Shown here: positions 48,387-57,953 of the stretch, piece after piece
Layout: each line of letters opens with the position of its first letter
How positions within the stretch are numbered: the first letter of the stretch is position 1
Source of the DNA: Bog-756 sp963778165
Lineage (GTDB): Bacteria > Actinomycetota > Acidimicrobiia > Acidimicrobiales > RAAP-2
Reading direction: 5' to 3'
Assembly: GCA_963778165.1 (NCBI GenBank)
Contig: CAVZTE010000003.1
Coordinates: 1-64,000, forward strand
DNA: 64,000 nucleotides
Position numbers and translations under genes: made by a program
The notes under the pieces: model-generated
Told to the model about the DNA's origin: nothing
Databases searched by the model: none
Seen by the model: the letters and a program-made list of their open reading frames with translations, nothing else

Positions 48387-49667
48387 TCAGGAGGCCTTGG
48401 CCGGCTCCTTGGGGGCCGGGTCCTTGGGTAGGCCGAGCACCCGTTCACCGATGATGTTTCGCAGGATCTCATCGGTGCCGCCGGCGATCCGCATCCCGGG
48501 CACCCCGAGGAGGAACTCCGACCAGGCGTAGGTGCCCCACGCCCCGGTGTCGGCCACCAGGGCCGGCCCGAGGAGGGTCGACACCAGTTCGTAGGTGCGG
48601 ACCATGTTGGCGGTCAGTGACAGCTTGGCCAGTGACATCTCCGGCCCCGGCAGTTGGCCCACGGCGATCTTGGCCATGGCCCGCAGGTTGTTGAATCGGG
48701 CCAGGTGCTCGTTGACGTAGATGGCGGCGATCTGCTGGCGGACCAGGGGGTCCCCAGCGCGACCTACCGCCCGGGCCATCTCGATCAGCCGGGTGGTGGG
48801 GGGGACACCCACACCGCCACCGCCACCGCCGATGGCGGCCCGCTCGTTCATCAGGGTGGTCAGGGCTACGGTCCACCCCCCGTTGACGTCGCCGAGCCGA
48901 TGGGAGTCGGGCACCCGGACGTCGGTGAAGAAGACCTCGTTGAAGGTGGATCCTCCGGTCATCTGGCGTAGCGGCCGTACCTCGACCCCCGGGGCGTGCA
49001 TGTCCACCACGAAACCGGTCAGGCCGCGGTGCTTCTCCAGCTCGGGGTCGGTGCGGCAGATGATCTCGCCGATGTCGGACACCTGGGCTCCCGATGTCCA
49101 CACCTTCTGGCCGTTGATGACCCACTCGTCGCCGTCGCGGACCGCCCGGGTCTGCAGTGAGGCCAGGTCCGAACCCGAGGACGGCTCGCTGAACAGTTGG
49201 CAGCCGACGATGTCGCCGCGGTACATCTTGCGCAGGTAGGCCTCTTTCACCTCGTCGGTGGCGTGGGCCAGGATGGTCGGTGCCACCATCCCCAGTCCGA
49301 TCCCGTACACGGCCATGGACGGGGTCCGGTAGTCGGCGGCCACGGCGGCGTAGATGCGCTGGTACTCGCGGCCCAGTCCGCGACCGCCGTACTGCGGTGG
49401 CCCGGTGATCCATCCGAACCCGGCATCGAACACCGTCTGGGCCCAGGCCCGGGCGGCCTCGACGTCAGCAGCCTCCTCTTCCGGCGTGCGCTCCGGAAAC
49501 AGGCCGACGCTGTCGGAGCCCTGACCCCACACGAAGGTCTCCGTCGGCCGCTTGGAGGCGTGGGCGTCGAGAAAGGATCTGGCCTCGGCCTCGAACTGCT
49601 CGGTGGTGACGGTGTCACCACCTCCGGCGGCTCCCGGGCCCTGGCCGGCCACGACGGTGTCGGTCAT
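48387..49667 (-). CDS. Acyl-CoA dehydrogenase
   Basis: 426 residues from ATG 49667 with a GGGAG site; an in-frame start at 49709 adds only a basic stretch. FAD-dependent alpha,beta-dehydrogenation of an acyl-CoA. Blocks: FGWITGPPQYGGRGLGREYQ, CQLFSEPSSGSDLASLQTRA, GDEWVINGQKVWTSGAQVSD, RLGDVNGGWTVALTTLMNER, LARFNNLRAMAKIAVGQ, GPEMSLAKLSLTANMVRTYE, and IAGGTDEILRNIIGERVLGL at the C-terminus. This is the AcdA/FadE-type fold with the usual C-terminal FAD loop. Substrate unknown. Intact; the tail is Ala/Pro/Lys rich. Confidence 0.9.
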   Translation of the reverse strand: MTDTVVAGQGPGAAGGGDTVTTEQFEAEARSFLDAHASKRPTETFVWGQGSDSVGLFPERTPEEEAADVEAARAWAQTVFDAGFGWITGPPQYGGRGLGREYQRIYAAVAADYRTPSMAVYGIGLGMVAPTILAHATDEVKEAYLRKMYRGDIVGCQLFSEPSSGSDLASLQTRAVRDGDEWVINGQKVWTSGAQVSDIGEIICRTDPELEKHRGLTGFVVDMHAPGVEVRPLRQMTGGSTFNEVFFTDVRVPDSHRLGDVNGGWTVALTTLMNERAAIGGGGGGVGVPPTTRLIEMARAVGRAGDPLVRQQIAAIYVNEHLARFNNLRAMAKIAVGQLPGPEMSLAKLSLTANMVRTYELVSTLLGPALVADTGAWGTYAWSEFLLGVPGMRIAGGTDEILRNIIGERVLGLPKDPAPKEPAKAS

Positions 49668-49784
49668 CTTCACTGCTCCCTTGTTCTGGCGTCTGGTCTG
49701 GAGGCGCAAGGCTGACCGCCCGGTGAGGGTCGGCGCGCTCGAAGGCCACCTCAGGTCAGCGTAACCCTGGGCCCGGACCCCGGC

Positions 49785-50717
49785 TCAACCCTTGACCGCC
49801 AGCACCGAGCGCAGGGCTTCGTCCAGGTCGGTGTGGGCAAAGGCGTATCCCTGCGATTCGAGCGCTGTGGGGAGCACCCGCTGGCCTCCGAGGATGAGCT
49901 CGTCGGCCATTTCGGCCCCCAGGATCAACTTCAAGGCCACCGAGGGCACCGCCAGCACGGTGGGACGGTGCAGGACGGAGCCCAGGGCTCGGGCCAGTTG
50001 GGCGTCGGTGGCCGGGTTGGGCGCGGTGGCATTGACCGGTCCCACCACCGCCGGGTCCCTCAAGCAGTGGAGGATCACGCCGACCTCGTCGTCCAAGGTG
50101 ATCCAGCTGCGGTACTGGGTTCCCGAGCCCATCCGGCCCCCCAGCCCCAGCCGGAACAGCGGGAGTTGCTTTCCCAACGCCCCACCGTGCCCACTCAGGA
50201 CGATTCCGGTGCGCAGCAGCACGGTGCGGATGCCCCGGCTGATCTCCGAGGTGGCGGCGGCCTCCCAGGAGCGGCACACCGAGGCCAGAAATCCCGAGCC
50301 CGACGAGGAGGTCTCGGTCAACTCCTCGTCACCCCGGAGGCCGTAGTAGCCGACGGCCGAAGCGCTGACCAGTACCGGTGGTGGGGCGGGGAGCCGGAGT
50401 AGTGCGCCCACCAGCAGCGAGGTGGCCGCCACCCTGCTGTCGAGGACCAGCCGCTTGCGCGCCGTCGACCACCGCCGGTCGCCGACGCCCGCTCCGGCCA
50501 GGTTGACCACTCCGTCGTAGGGGCCGGCGCGCTCCAGACCCTCTCGGTCCAGGGACCCGGCAGCCGGGTCCCAGGACACGTCGGTGATGCCTGCCGGAGC
50601 GGGGGCACCCGACCGTTCGCCTCGCACCAGCCGGGTGACGGTGTCATCGGAGGCCAGCAGCCGGTCGACCAGGGCCCGGCCGATGAGCCCGGAGGACCCG
50701 GTGATCAGTATGTTCAT
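49785..50717 (-). CDS. NAD-dependent epimerase/dehydratase, TIGR01777 (SDR39U1-like) family
   Basis: 310 residues from ATG 50717: MNILITGSSGLIGRALVDRL (Rossmann GxxGxxG), GVVNLAGAGVGDRRWSTARK, LVSASAVGYYGLRGDEELTE, GFLASVCRSWEAAATSEISR, TVLLRTGIVLSGHGGALGKQ, LPLFRLGLGGRMGSGTQYRS, WITLDDEVGVILHCL and an NATAPNPATDAQLARALGSV tail ending in the DUF1731-like region. This is the YfcH/TIGR01777 nucleotide-sugar-epimerase-like family of unknown substrate. As sequenced, the frame is continuous with the hydrolase upstream, but its ATG overlaps a TGA in the neighbouring frame (ATGA), so it is probably a separate coupled gene. Confidence 0.8.
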   Translation of the reverse strand: MNILITGSSGLIGRALVDRLLASDDTVTRLVRGERSGAPAPAGITDVSWDPAAGSLDREGLERAGPYDGVVNLAGAGVGDRRWSTARKRLVLDSRVAATSLLVGALLRLPAPPPVLVSASAVGYYGLRGDEELTETSSSGSGFLASVCRSWEAAATSEISRGIRTVLLRTGIVLSGHGGALGKQLPLFRLGLGGRMGSGTQYRSWITLDDEVGVILHCLRDPAVVGPVNATAPNPATDAQLARALGSVLHRPTVLAVPSVALKLILGAEMADELILGGQRVLPTALESQGYAFAHTDLDEALRSVLAVKG

Positions 50718-51524
50718 ACCGCGGCTGGTGGTGGACTCGGGCCACGGCACCAGGGCCACCGCCCGCCGCACCATGGCAGCGAAGGCGTCGGGGTGGGTGA
50801 GGTGGGCCCCGTGAGCCGCCCCGGCGAACTCGACCAACTCGGAACCGGGCATGTGCTCTACCAACCAGGCCACCGACTCCCGGTGACGCGGCGCGGAGTT
50901 CTCGCCCCGGGCGCACAGGCTGGGTATGGCCATCGTCGTCACATCGAAGGGGGCCTCGTTGATCCGGATGGCGTCGAGCTCGGCGGCCAGGGCCGGCCCA
51001 TCGGCTCGACGGGCGGCCTTCTCCGCTTCCGGAAGCCGGTCCCAGGCCGTGTTGCCGACCATCCGGCGGAAGAACCCCTCCGCGGCCAGACCGTAATCGT
51101 CGACATCCCCATCCCGTCGGGTGGTGCTCGACGCCGGTCGCTTCGGCCAGATGTCGAGCCAGGGCATGGGCGGTTCGTAGACGGCCATGCTGCGGATCGA
51201 CGACCCTCCCGGACCGAGAGCCGCTCCGAGCGCCACCGCACCCCCGTAGCTGTGTCCGATCACTACGGCCGGCCGGCCGTCGATCACTTCGTACAGGTCG
51301 TCGATGTGCCCGTCGAGCGTGCCGTTGAGGGGCAGGGCCTCACGCGACCGGTGGTACCCACGGCGGTCGTAGACCACGGTGTGCAGGTCGCCGAGACGCC
51401 GCAGCACACGGCCGAAGCTCGACGAGCGGTCGAGGGACCCATGGACCAGAACCACCACCGGCCCAGGGCCGGACGGGCCTTCCGGGAGGCGTTCGGTGAC
51501 GGCAAGCGGCATTGTCGACGGCAT
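50714..51524 (-). CDS. Alpha/beta hydrolase
   Basis: About 269 residues. VVVLVHGSLDRSSSFGRVLR has the oxyanion HG; VVYDRRGYHRSREALPLN precedes; the nucleophile elbow is VVIGHSYGGAVALGAALGPG (GHSYGG); the acid region is IPSLCARGENSAPRHRESVA and the catalytic His is in FAGAAHGAHLTHPDAFAAMV. Complete catalytic set. The substrate cannot be assigned. As sequenced it reads into the epimerase without a stop; a single extra base near its C-terminus would explain this, since the neighbouring frame has a TGA exactly at the epimerase ATG. Confidence 0.82.
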
Positions 51525-51721
51525 TTGTGATCCAGCCTGTCAGGCTCCGACCAGAACGCGCCATACGGCCCCTGACGAGGATGAACGTCCCCGGATAGGC
51601 ACCGGGCCCAGCCGGGTCGGACCGGCGAATCGCCCGGAATTCGGGGGGTTTCGGCCCCAAATGCACCCGCGCGCCCGCTAAATCGTGCATTGTTGTGGCT
51701 TCCAAAGATGAAGGAGAGACA

Positions 51722-52035
51722 GTGCCCCTTACCAAAACCGATCTCATAGCGACCGTCGCCGGCCATACCGGATCGAGCTCGAAGGACGTGGCCACCGTGC
51801 TGGCCGGCCTCGAAGATGTGATCGTTGCCACCGTGGCCAAGGGCGAGAAGGTCGTCATCACCGGCTTCTTGACCTTTGACCGCTCAGCCGCGCCGCGCGC
51901 AAGGGCCGCAACCCGCAGACGGGCGAGACGATCAACATCAAGGCCTCGAAGAGCCCCAAGGTCTCGGCTGGAGCTTCGTTCAAGAACGTCGTGAACGGAA
52001 AGGCCCCGGCGCCGAAGATCGCCAAAGCCAAGTAG
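51722..52035 (+). CDS. HU family nucleoid protein, second copy (one frameshift)
   Basis: GTG 51722 with a GAAGGAGAG site: MPLTKTDLIATVAGHTGSSS, KDVATVLAGLEDVIVATVAK, GEKVVITGFLTFDR. A break near 51885 separates this from KGRNPQTGETINIKASKSPK, VSAGASFKNVVNGKAPAPKI and the end AKAK. About 104 residues: a standard HU domain plus a short basic tail, unlike the copy at 39.1 kb that is joined to a long H1-like region. Binds DNA as a dimer. Divergent from the hydrolase gene; followed by a strong hairpin. Confidence 0.85.
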
Positions 52036-52049
52036 TCAGAAACACCTCT

Positions 52050-52097
52050 CGGTTCGAGCCGTGGCCGGTGATGTCCTGCCGGTCACGGCTCGAACCG
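52050..52097. terminator. 19-bp hairpin between convergent hu and queE
   Basis: Arms at 52050-52068 and 52079-52097 pair over 19 positions with one G-T pair, around a ten-base loop. Arms begin CGGTTCGAGCCG. It sits 15 bases after the HU stop and 4 bases from the queE stop. It probably terminates transcription from both sides. Confidence 0.8.
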
Positions 52098-52101
52098 CGT
52101 C

Positions 52102-52911
52102 TCAGAGCTGACCGATCCCCTTGTGGGTCTGGGGTACCACCCGCACCCGCGGGTACACCCGCAGCGCCCGCTCCTGAAGTTCGAGGACCTGTTCCGGCGA
52201 GGGGGCGGTCTCGACCGAACCGAACGGCGTGACCGGTTGCAGGAAGATCTCCGGACCGCGGTCGGCACCACCGCTCTCCGCCGATGACGACACCATGGCG
52301 ATGGCGGTGTCGAACTCACCGGGGTCGGTGGTGGCCCCGATCACGATCTTCACCCACGTGCTCAGTCGTGCGGCCAGAGCGGTGCAGAGGAAGCGCCGCT
52401 GCACCTCGGGCGACACCTGCTCGCCGTCGACGCTGGGCAGCTTCACGTCCATGCTGACGTAGGTGAGGAACGGCACCATCCGTTCCAACGTGGGTACCAG
52501 TGACCCGTTGGTCTCGAGCATCACCGGCCGTCCGCGGGCGGCCAGCTGCGCGGCCAGCTCGACCACCCGGCGTGACTGCAACAACGGCTCGCCGCCGGTC
52601 AGCGAGATTGAGTGGTGGGGGAGCAGCCGACACAGATGGTCCACCGCGGCCACCAGCGAGCCGATGGGAAGTGGGCTGTCCACGATGTCCCAGTCGCGGC
52701 GACCCGGGGTCTGCTCGATCCGGCACGGCCCCGGGCGGCGATCGAGGGCCTCGGGTTGGTCGCAGTAGGCGCAGCGGATGTTGCAACCGGTCAACCGCAC
52801 GAAGACCTGCCGGTGCCCGACCAGGGCTGCCTCCCCCTGGATGGCCGAGAACACCTCGGTAGCCAGGATGTCGTCGGGAGGAGCGGAACCACTCACCTCG
52901 GAGTTGCTCAC
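52102..52911 (-). CDS. queE: 7-carboxy-7-deazaguanine synthase QueE
   Basis: Radical SAM enzyme converting carboxytetrahydropterin to CDG in the preQ0 pathway. 269 residues. EVFSAIQGEAALVGHRQVFV RL precedes the cluster motif GCNIRCAYCD (CX3CX2C), then SISLTGGEPLLQ, LETNGSLVP, MDVKLPSVDGEQV, WVKIVIGATTDPGEF, EIFLQPVTPFGSV and PRVRVVPQTHKGIGQL. The GTG start overlaps the queC stop (GTGA), so the three que genes form an operon. Intact. Confidence 0.93.
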   Translation of the reverse strand: MSNSEVSGSAPPDDILATEVFSAIQGEAALVGHRQVFVRLTGCNIRCAYCDQPEALDRRPGPCRIEQTPGRRDWDIVDSPLPIGSLVAAVDHLCRLLPHHSISLTGGEPLLQSRRVVELAAQLAARGRPVMLETNGSLVPTLERMVPFLTYVSMDVKLPSVDGEQVSPEVQRRFLCTALAARLSTWVKIVIGATTDPGEFDTAIAMVSSSAESGGADRGPEIFLQPVTPFGSVETAPSPEQVLELQERALRVYPRVRVVPQTHKGIGQL

Positions 52912-53603
52912 GGCAGGGCGGGATCGTCGGCCCCGGCGGCGGCGAAGCCCGCCTGGCGCAGCACGCAGGCGTCACACGCTCCGCACGGGACGTCGCCGCC
53001 CTGGTAACACGACCAGGTCAAGGACAGCGGGGCGTCGAGGTCCAGGCCCATCCGGACGATCTCGGCCTTGGTGGACTCGATCAGCGGCGTGCGGATGGCG
53101 ATGGGATTCCCCTCGACACCACGCTTCTGACCGGTGGCGGCCACTCCGCGGAAGGCCTCGATGAACTCGGGCCGGCAGTCGGGGTAGCCCGAGTAGTCGA
53201 TGGCATTGACACCGATCCAGACGGCATCGAGGTTCCGGGCCTCGGCCACCCCCAGGGCCACGGCCAGGAAGATGCTGTTGCGGGCGGGCACATAGGTCAC
53301 CGGGATCCCCTGGTCGTCACCGCTTCCGACGGAGCCGTTGGCGGGACCGGGCGTGGCCGCCGGGACGTCGATGGACGGATCGGTGAGCGCCGAACCACCC
53401 CAGGCGGTGGTGTCCAGGTGGACCACCAGATGCTCGGAGCGGTAGTGGCCGGCCACTCCGGCCGAGCGGTCCAACTCGGTCCGGTGCCGTTGGCCGTAGT
53501 CGAAGGTGAGCGCCAACGGCGGCTGCCCCGACTCTCGTCGGGCCAGGGCCATGCACACCGTGGAGTCGAGTCCCCCGGACAGCACGACCAGATCCCCTCC
53601 CAT
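52908..53603 (-). CDS. queC: 7-cyano-7-deazaguanine synthase QueC
   Basis: Converts CDG to preQ0 with ATP and ammonia. 231 residues from ATG 53603. DLVVLSGGLDSTVCMALARR is the PP-loop (SGGxDS); ALTFDYGQRHRTEL, IPVTYVPARNSIFLAVALGV, AVWIGVNAIDYSGYPDCRPE, RTPLIESTKAEIVRMG and SLTWSCYQGGDVPCGACDAC supply the zinc cysteines near the C-terminus. It overlaps queE and lies two bases after the queD stop. Intact. Confidence 0.95.
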   Translation of the reverse strand: MGGDLVVLSGGLDSTVCMALARRESGQPPLALTFDYGQRHRTELDRSAGVAGHYRSEHLVVHLDTTAWGGSALTDPSIDVPAATPGPANGSVGSGDDQGIPVTYVPARNSIFLAVALGVAEARNLDAVWIGVNAIDYSGYPDCRPEFIEAFRGVAATGQKRGVEGNPIAIRTPLIESTKAEIVRMGLDLDAPLSLTWSCYQGGDVPCGACDACVLRQAGFAAAGADDPALP

Positions 53604-53605
53604 GG

Positions 53606-53974
53606 TCAGGCGCCGCCTCCCGCCGTCAACTCCACCGACGAGCGCTCGGTCTCCCACAGCCGCAGGCCGGACAGGGTCAAGCCGGCTTCGGTGAGCAGCT
53701 CCCACGCCCGGTGGGCCAGCAGCTCCGCCGTGGGGTTGTCCAGGACCTCGTTGAGGTCCCGGTGGTCCCAGCGGTCGATGACTTGGCGTTCGACCATCTC
53801 GGTCAGCTGGTCGAAGTCGATGATCACGCCGTTGGCGTCGAGCGGCCCGCTCACCGTCACATCGAGACGGTACGAGTGGCCGTGCAGGTTCCGGCACTTT
53901 CCGGGGTGCCACTCGAGCCGGTGCGCGGCCTCGAAGGTGAAGGTGCATGTCACACTGGTTTGGACGTCGGCCAC
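53606..53974 (-). CDS. queD: 6-carboxy-5,6,7,8-tetrahydropterin synthase QueD
   Basis: Makes the carboxytetrahydropterin used by QueE. About 122 residues from GTG 53974 (VADVQTSVTCTFTFEAAHRL). Zinc His in FEAAHRLEWHPGKCRNLHGH (three His with the catalytic Cys), then YRLDVTVSGPLDANGVIIDF, DQLTEMVERQVIDRWDHRDL NEV and PTAELLAHRAWELL. The frame is open further upstream to 54202, but that part has no conserved residues. First gene of queD-queC-queE. No queF, queG, tgt or folE gene is in the window. Intact. Confidence 0.92.
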   Translation of the reverse strand: MADVQTSVTCTFTFEAAHRLEWHPGKCRNLHGHSYRLDVTVSGPLDANGVIIDFDQLTEMVERQVIDRWDHRDLNEVLDNPTAELLAHRAWELLTEAGLTLSGLRLWETERSSVELTAGGGA

Positions 53975-54131
53975 GTTCAGGACGCTAATCCAGAGCCGCA
54001 CGGGGCCGGTCCAGTGACCCTTTGATTCGGGTTGGACCGGTAGGCTTGTAGGGAGATGGAGAGCCAGCGCGCACGGAGACGGAGAAGGGGAGGGGTCACC
54101 CCTCGGCGATGGTCGGGCGACCTCGCCCGGC

Positions 54132-57100
54132 GTGGCGGCGACCGCGGCCACCGCCGCCGGTAGCGGCGCCTTCGGTCCCAATGCCTGGCTGGTCGAGGAC
54201 ATGTACGACCGCTACCGGGCCGACCCCACGTCGGTGTCCGAGTCGTGGCGGGAGTTCTTCGCCGACTACCGCCCCCCGGGGCGTCGCCGGCTCCGCCGTT
54301 CCAGGCCGCCGTGGCCCCGTCTCCGGTTCCCTCGGCCGTGGTCGGAGCGGGCACCGGACCGGTCCCGGCCAATCAGTCCATCCAGGGCCAGTCGGCCCAC
54401 TCGGCAACCGGCACATCGGGCAACGGCCACGCGCCGGCTGTCGCCCCGCGGGCCACGCCGGCTCCGGTGCCGGCCGGTGAGCCCGATGTCACCCCCACCC
54501 TGTTGCGGGGGGCGGCCGGCCGCATCGTGGCCAACATGGAAGCCTCCCTCGGTGTCCCTACCGCCACCAGCGTGCGAGCGGTGCCGGCCAAGCTGCTCGA
54601 GGTCAACCGCACCATCGTCAACAACCAGCTGTTCCGGACCACCGGCGGCAAGGTCAGCTTCACCCACCTGATCGGGTACGCCGTGGTCAAGGGACTGATC
54701 GCCGTTCCGGTCATGAACGCCGCCTTCGTCGACGATGCCGACGGCAAAGGCACCCCGGGGGTCATCCGCCACCCGCACGTGGGCCTGGGCCTGGCCGTCG
54801 ACGTCGAGAAGTCCGGGGGCAACCGGACGCTCCTGGTCCCCTGCATCGCCGGCGCCGACACCATGGACTTCCGGGGTTTCGTCAGTGCCTACGAAGAGTT
54901 GGTGCGCAAGATCCACACCAACAAGATCGGACCGGACGACTTCGCCGGCACCACGGTGACCCTGACCAACCCGGGCACCCTGGGCACCGTCCAGTCGGTC
55001 CCGCGCCTCATGCCCGGCCAGGGCCTCATCGTCGGGGTCGGGGCGCTGGGCTTCCCGCCCGGGTTCGAGGCCGCCGACCCGCGGACCTTGGCCGACCTGG
55101 GCATCGGCAAGACCGTGACCATCACCTCCACCTACGACCATCGGATCATCCAGGGGGCGGAGTCCGGCCTGTTCCTGGCCTACGTGTCGGAGTGCCTGAT
55201 GGGCGGGCACGGCTTCTACGACGAGGTGTTCGACTCGCTCGACATCCCCTACGAGCCGGTCCGGTGGGAGAAGGACAGCAACGCCGGTGACGACGGCGTC
55301 GACGGGTCCCACGCCCGACTGATCAAGCAGGTGCACGTCCAGACCCTGATCAACATGTACCGGGTCCGGGGCCACCTGATCGCCCACCTCGATCCGCTCG
55401 ACGCCGAGCCACCCGAGCTCCATCCCGAGCTCGACCCGCTCCACTACGGGCTGACCATCTGGGATCTGCCCCGCCAGTTCGTGGCCGACGGGCTGGCCGG
55501 CAGGGACATGGCCACCCTGGACGAGATCCTCCACACCTTGCGCGACGCCTACTGCCGCACCCTGGGCGTCGAGTACATGCACATTCAGGATCCCGAGGAG
55601 AAGCGGTGGATCCAGCAGCACGTCGAAGGGGTGTCCACCTCCCTGACCCCCGACGAGCAGCGCCACATCCTGGGCCGGCTCAATGCCGCCGAGGTCTTCG
55701 AGCGGTTCCTCCACTCACGGTACGTGGGACAGAAGCGGTTCGGTCTCGAGGGCGCGGAGTCGGCCATCGTCCTGCTCGACGCCATCCTGGACCGGGCCGT
55801 GCAGGAGGGCCTGCACGAGGCGGTGATGGGGATGTCCCACCGCGGTCGGCTCAACGTGCTGGCCAACATCGTGGGCAAGTCCTACGGGGAGATCTTCGAG
55901 GAGTTCGAGGGCAACCTCGATCCCGACTCGGTGCAGGGCTCGGGAGACGTGAAGTACCACAAGGGCGCGGTGGGGTCGTTCGTGGCCCGCGACGGCCGGT
56001 CCATCCCGGTGACGCTGTCCTCCAACCCTTCCCATCTGGAGGCGGTGGACCCGGTGGTGGTGGGCATGGCCCGGGCCAAGCAGGACGCCCTCGGCGGCGA
56101 GCAGGGCACCGGCCCCCATCTGGAGGACGGGGCCGGCGACCCCTTCCCGGTGCTGCCCATCCTGCTCCACGGCGATGCCGCCTTCGCCGGCCAGGGCGTG
56201 GTGGCCGAGACCCTCAACCTGTCGGGCCTGGCCGGGTACCGCACCGGCGGCACCGTGCACATCGTGATCAACAACCAGCTGGGCTTCACCACCGCCCCCG
56301 AGGCCGCCCGCACCTCGGTGTACCCCACCGACGTGGCGAAGATGGTCCAGGCTCCGATCTTCCATGTGAACGGGGACGACCCCGAGGCTTGCGCCCGGGC
56401 CGCCCGACTGGCCTTCGGGTTCCGCCAGGCCTTCCACAAGGACGTGGTCATCGACATGGTGTGCTACCGGCGCCACGGCCACAACGAGGGCGACGACCCG
56501 AGCTACACCCAGCCCCTGATGTACGCCCTGATCGATGCCAAGCGCTCGGTGCGCAAGCTCTACACCGAGTCCCTGGTCCGACGGGGGGACATCTCCTTGG
56601 AGGATGCCGAAAAGGCCCTCGACGACTTCTCGGCCCGGCTCCAGGCCGCTCTGGACGAGACCAGGGCCGAGCACGAGTCGCTGGCCGGGACCACGCCGGT
56701 GCTGCCGGCCTATGTGGTGCCGGACCTGTGGATCCCACCGGTGGAGACCGGCGTGCCGTCTGCCGTCCTGAGCCGGCTGGCCACGGTGGTGAGCTCGGTC
56801 CCCGAGGGTTTCGTCATCCATCCCAAGCTGGCTCGCCAGTTCGAGCAGCGGGACAAGGTCGTGGCCGACGGCGAGATCGACTGGGCCCTGGGCGAGGCCC
56901 TGGCCATCGGCTCCCTGCTCCTGGAGGGAACCAACGTCCGCCTCACCGGACAGGACACCCGACGGGGCACCTTCTCCCAGCGTCACGCCGTGCTGGTGGA
57001 TCACACCACCGGGGCGGAGTACGTGCCGTTGGCCGGCCTCGAGGGGGGGCGGTTCACCATCCGTGACTCCCTGCTCTCCGAGTACGCCTGCGTGGGCTTC

Positions 57101-57913
57101 GAGTACGGGTACTCGGTCGAGGCCACCGAGGACCTGGTGGCCTGGGAGGCCCAGTTCGGTGACTTCTGGAACGGCGCAGAGATCATCGTGGACAACTTCT
57201 TGGTGGCGGCCGAGGACAAGTGGGCTCAGCGCTCCGGACTGGTCCTGCTCCTGCCCCACGGCTACGAGGGCCAGGGACCCGAGCACTCGTCGGCCCGCAT
57301 CGAGCGGTTCTTGAGCCTGTCGGCCCGCGGCAACATGCGGGTCACCCAGCCCACCTCGGCGGTGCAGTACTTCCATCTCCTCCGGTCCCAGGTCAAGACC
57401 GACGACCGTCGGCCGCTGATCGTGTTCACCCCCAAGTCGCTCCTGCGGGCCCGGCAGGCCCGGTCACCCATCGAGGCCTTCACCTCGGGCTCGTTCACCG
57501 AGGTGTTGGACGACCCCATCTCGGCCCAGGAGGACTTCGACCCCCGGGGCGTGAGCCGGGTGGTCCTGTGCTCGGGGAAGGTGGCCTACGACGCCATGGC
57601 CCGGCGCGACGAGTTGGGCGACGCCGGCAAGGGCGTGGTGGTGGTGCGGGTGGAGCAGCTGTACCCGTGGCCCAAGGCCAACATCACCGCCGTCCTCGAC
57701 CGCTACCCCAACGCCCACGAGGTGGTGTGGTTGCAGGAGGAGCCGGAGAACATGGGGGCCTGGACCTTCGTGCACGGCCGGCTCCACCGGATCCTGCGGG
57801 ACAGCCACACCCTCCGCCACGTGAGCCGGGCGGAGTCGGCCAGCCCGGCCACGGGAAGCGCCGCTCTGCACCGTCTGGAACAGGACGACCTACTGGGCCG
57901 GGCGGTGGGCTGA
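54132..57913 (+). CDS. kgd: Multifunctional 2-oxoglutarate decarboxylase/dehydrogenase E1-E2 (one frameshift near N-terminus)
   Basis: TCA-cycle enzyme: the actinobacterial fusion of an E2-like acyltransferase domain to the thiamine-dependent E1. GTG 54132 opens FGPNAWLVEDMYDRYRADPT, WREFFADYRPP; a break near 54285 follows, then a Pro/Ala linker. E2 domain: VRAVPAKLLEVNRTIVNNQL, GLGLAVDVEKSGGNRTLLVP, ITSTYDHRIIQGAESGLFLA. E1: VRGHLIAHLDPLDAEPPELH, MSHRGRLNVLANIVGKSYGE, HGDAAFAGQGVVAETLNLSG, VHIVINNQLGFTTAPEAART, RRHGHNEGDDPSYTQP, GQDTRRGTFSQRHAVLVD and LLPHGYEGQGPEHSSARIER. About 1,260 residues, normal for Kgd/OdhA. The linker start is the only damaged part. Confidence 0.95.
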
Positions 57914-57953
57914 CCTACTGACTTCGCTCGGGGCGGTGCCGCTGCGGGCGGGG

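Noticed and set aside
55715..57376. 553-codon open frame on the minus strand opposite kgd, plus a 482-codon one at 54266-55714
   Set aside because: Both are His/Val/Gly-rich antisense shadows of a well-conserved gene, a common effect of high GC at third positions; no motifs.
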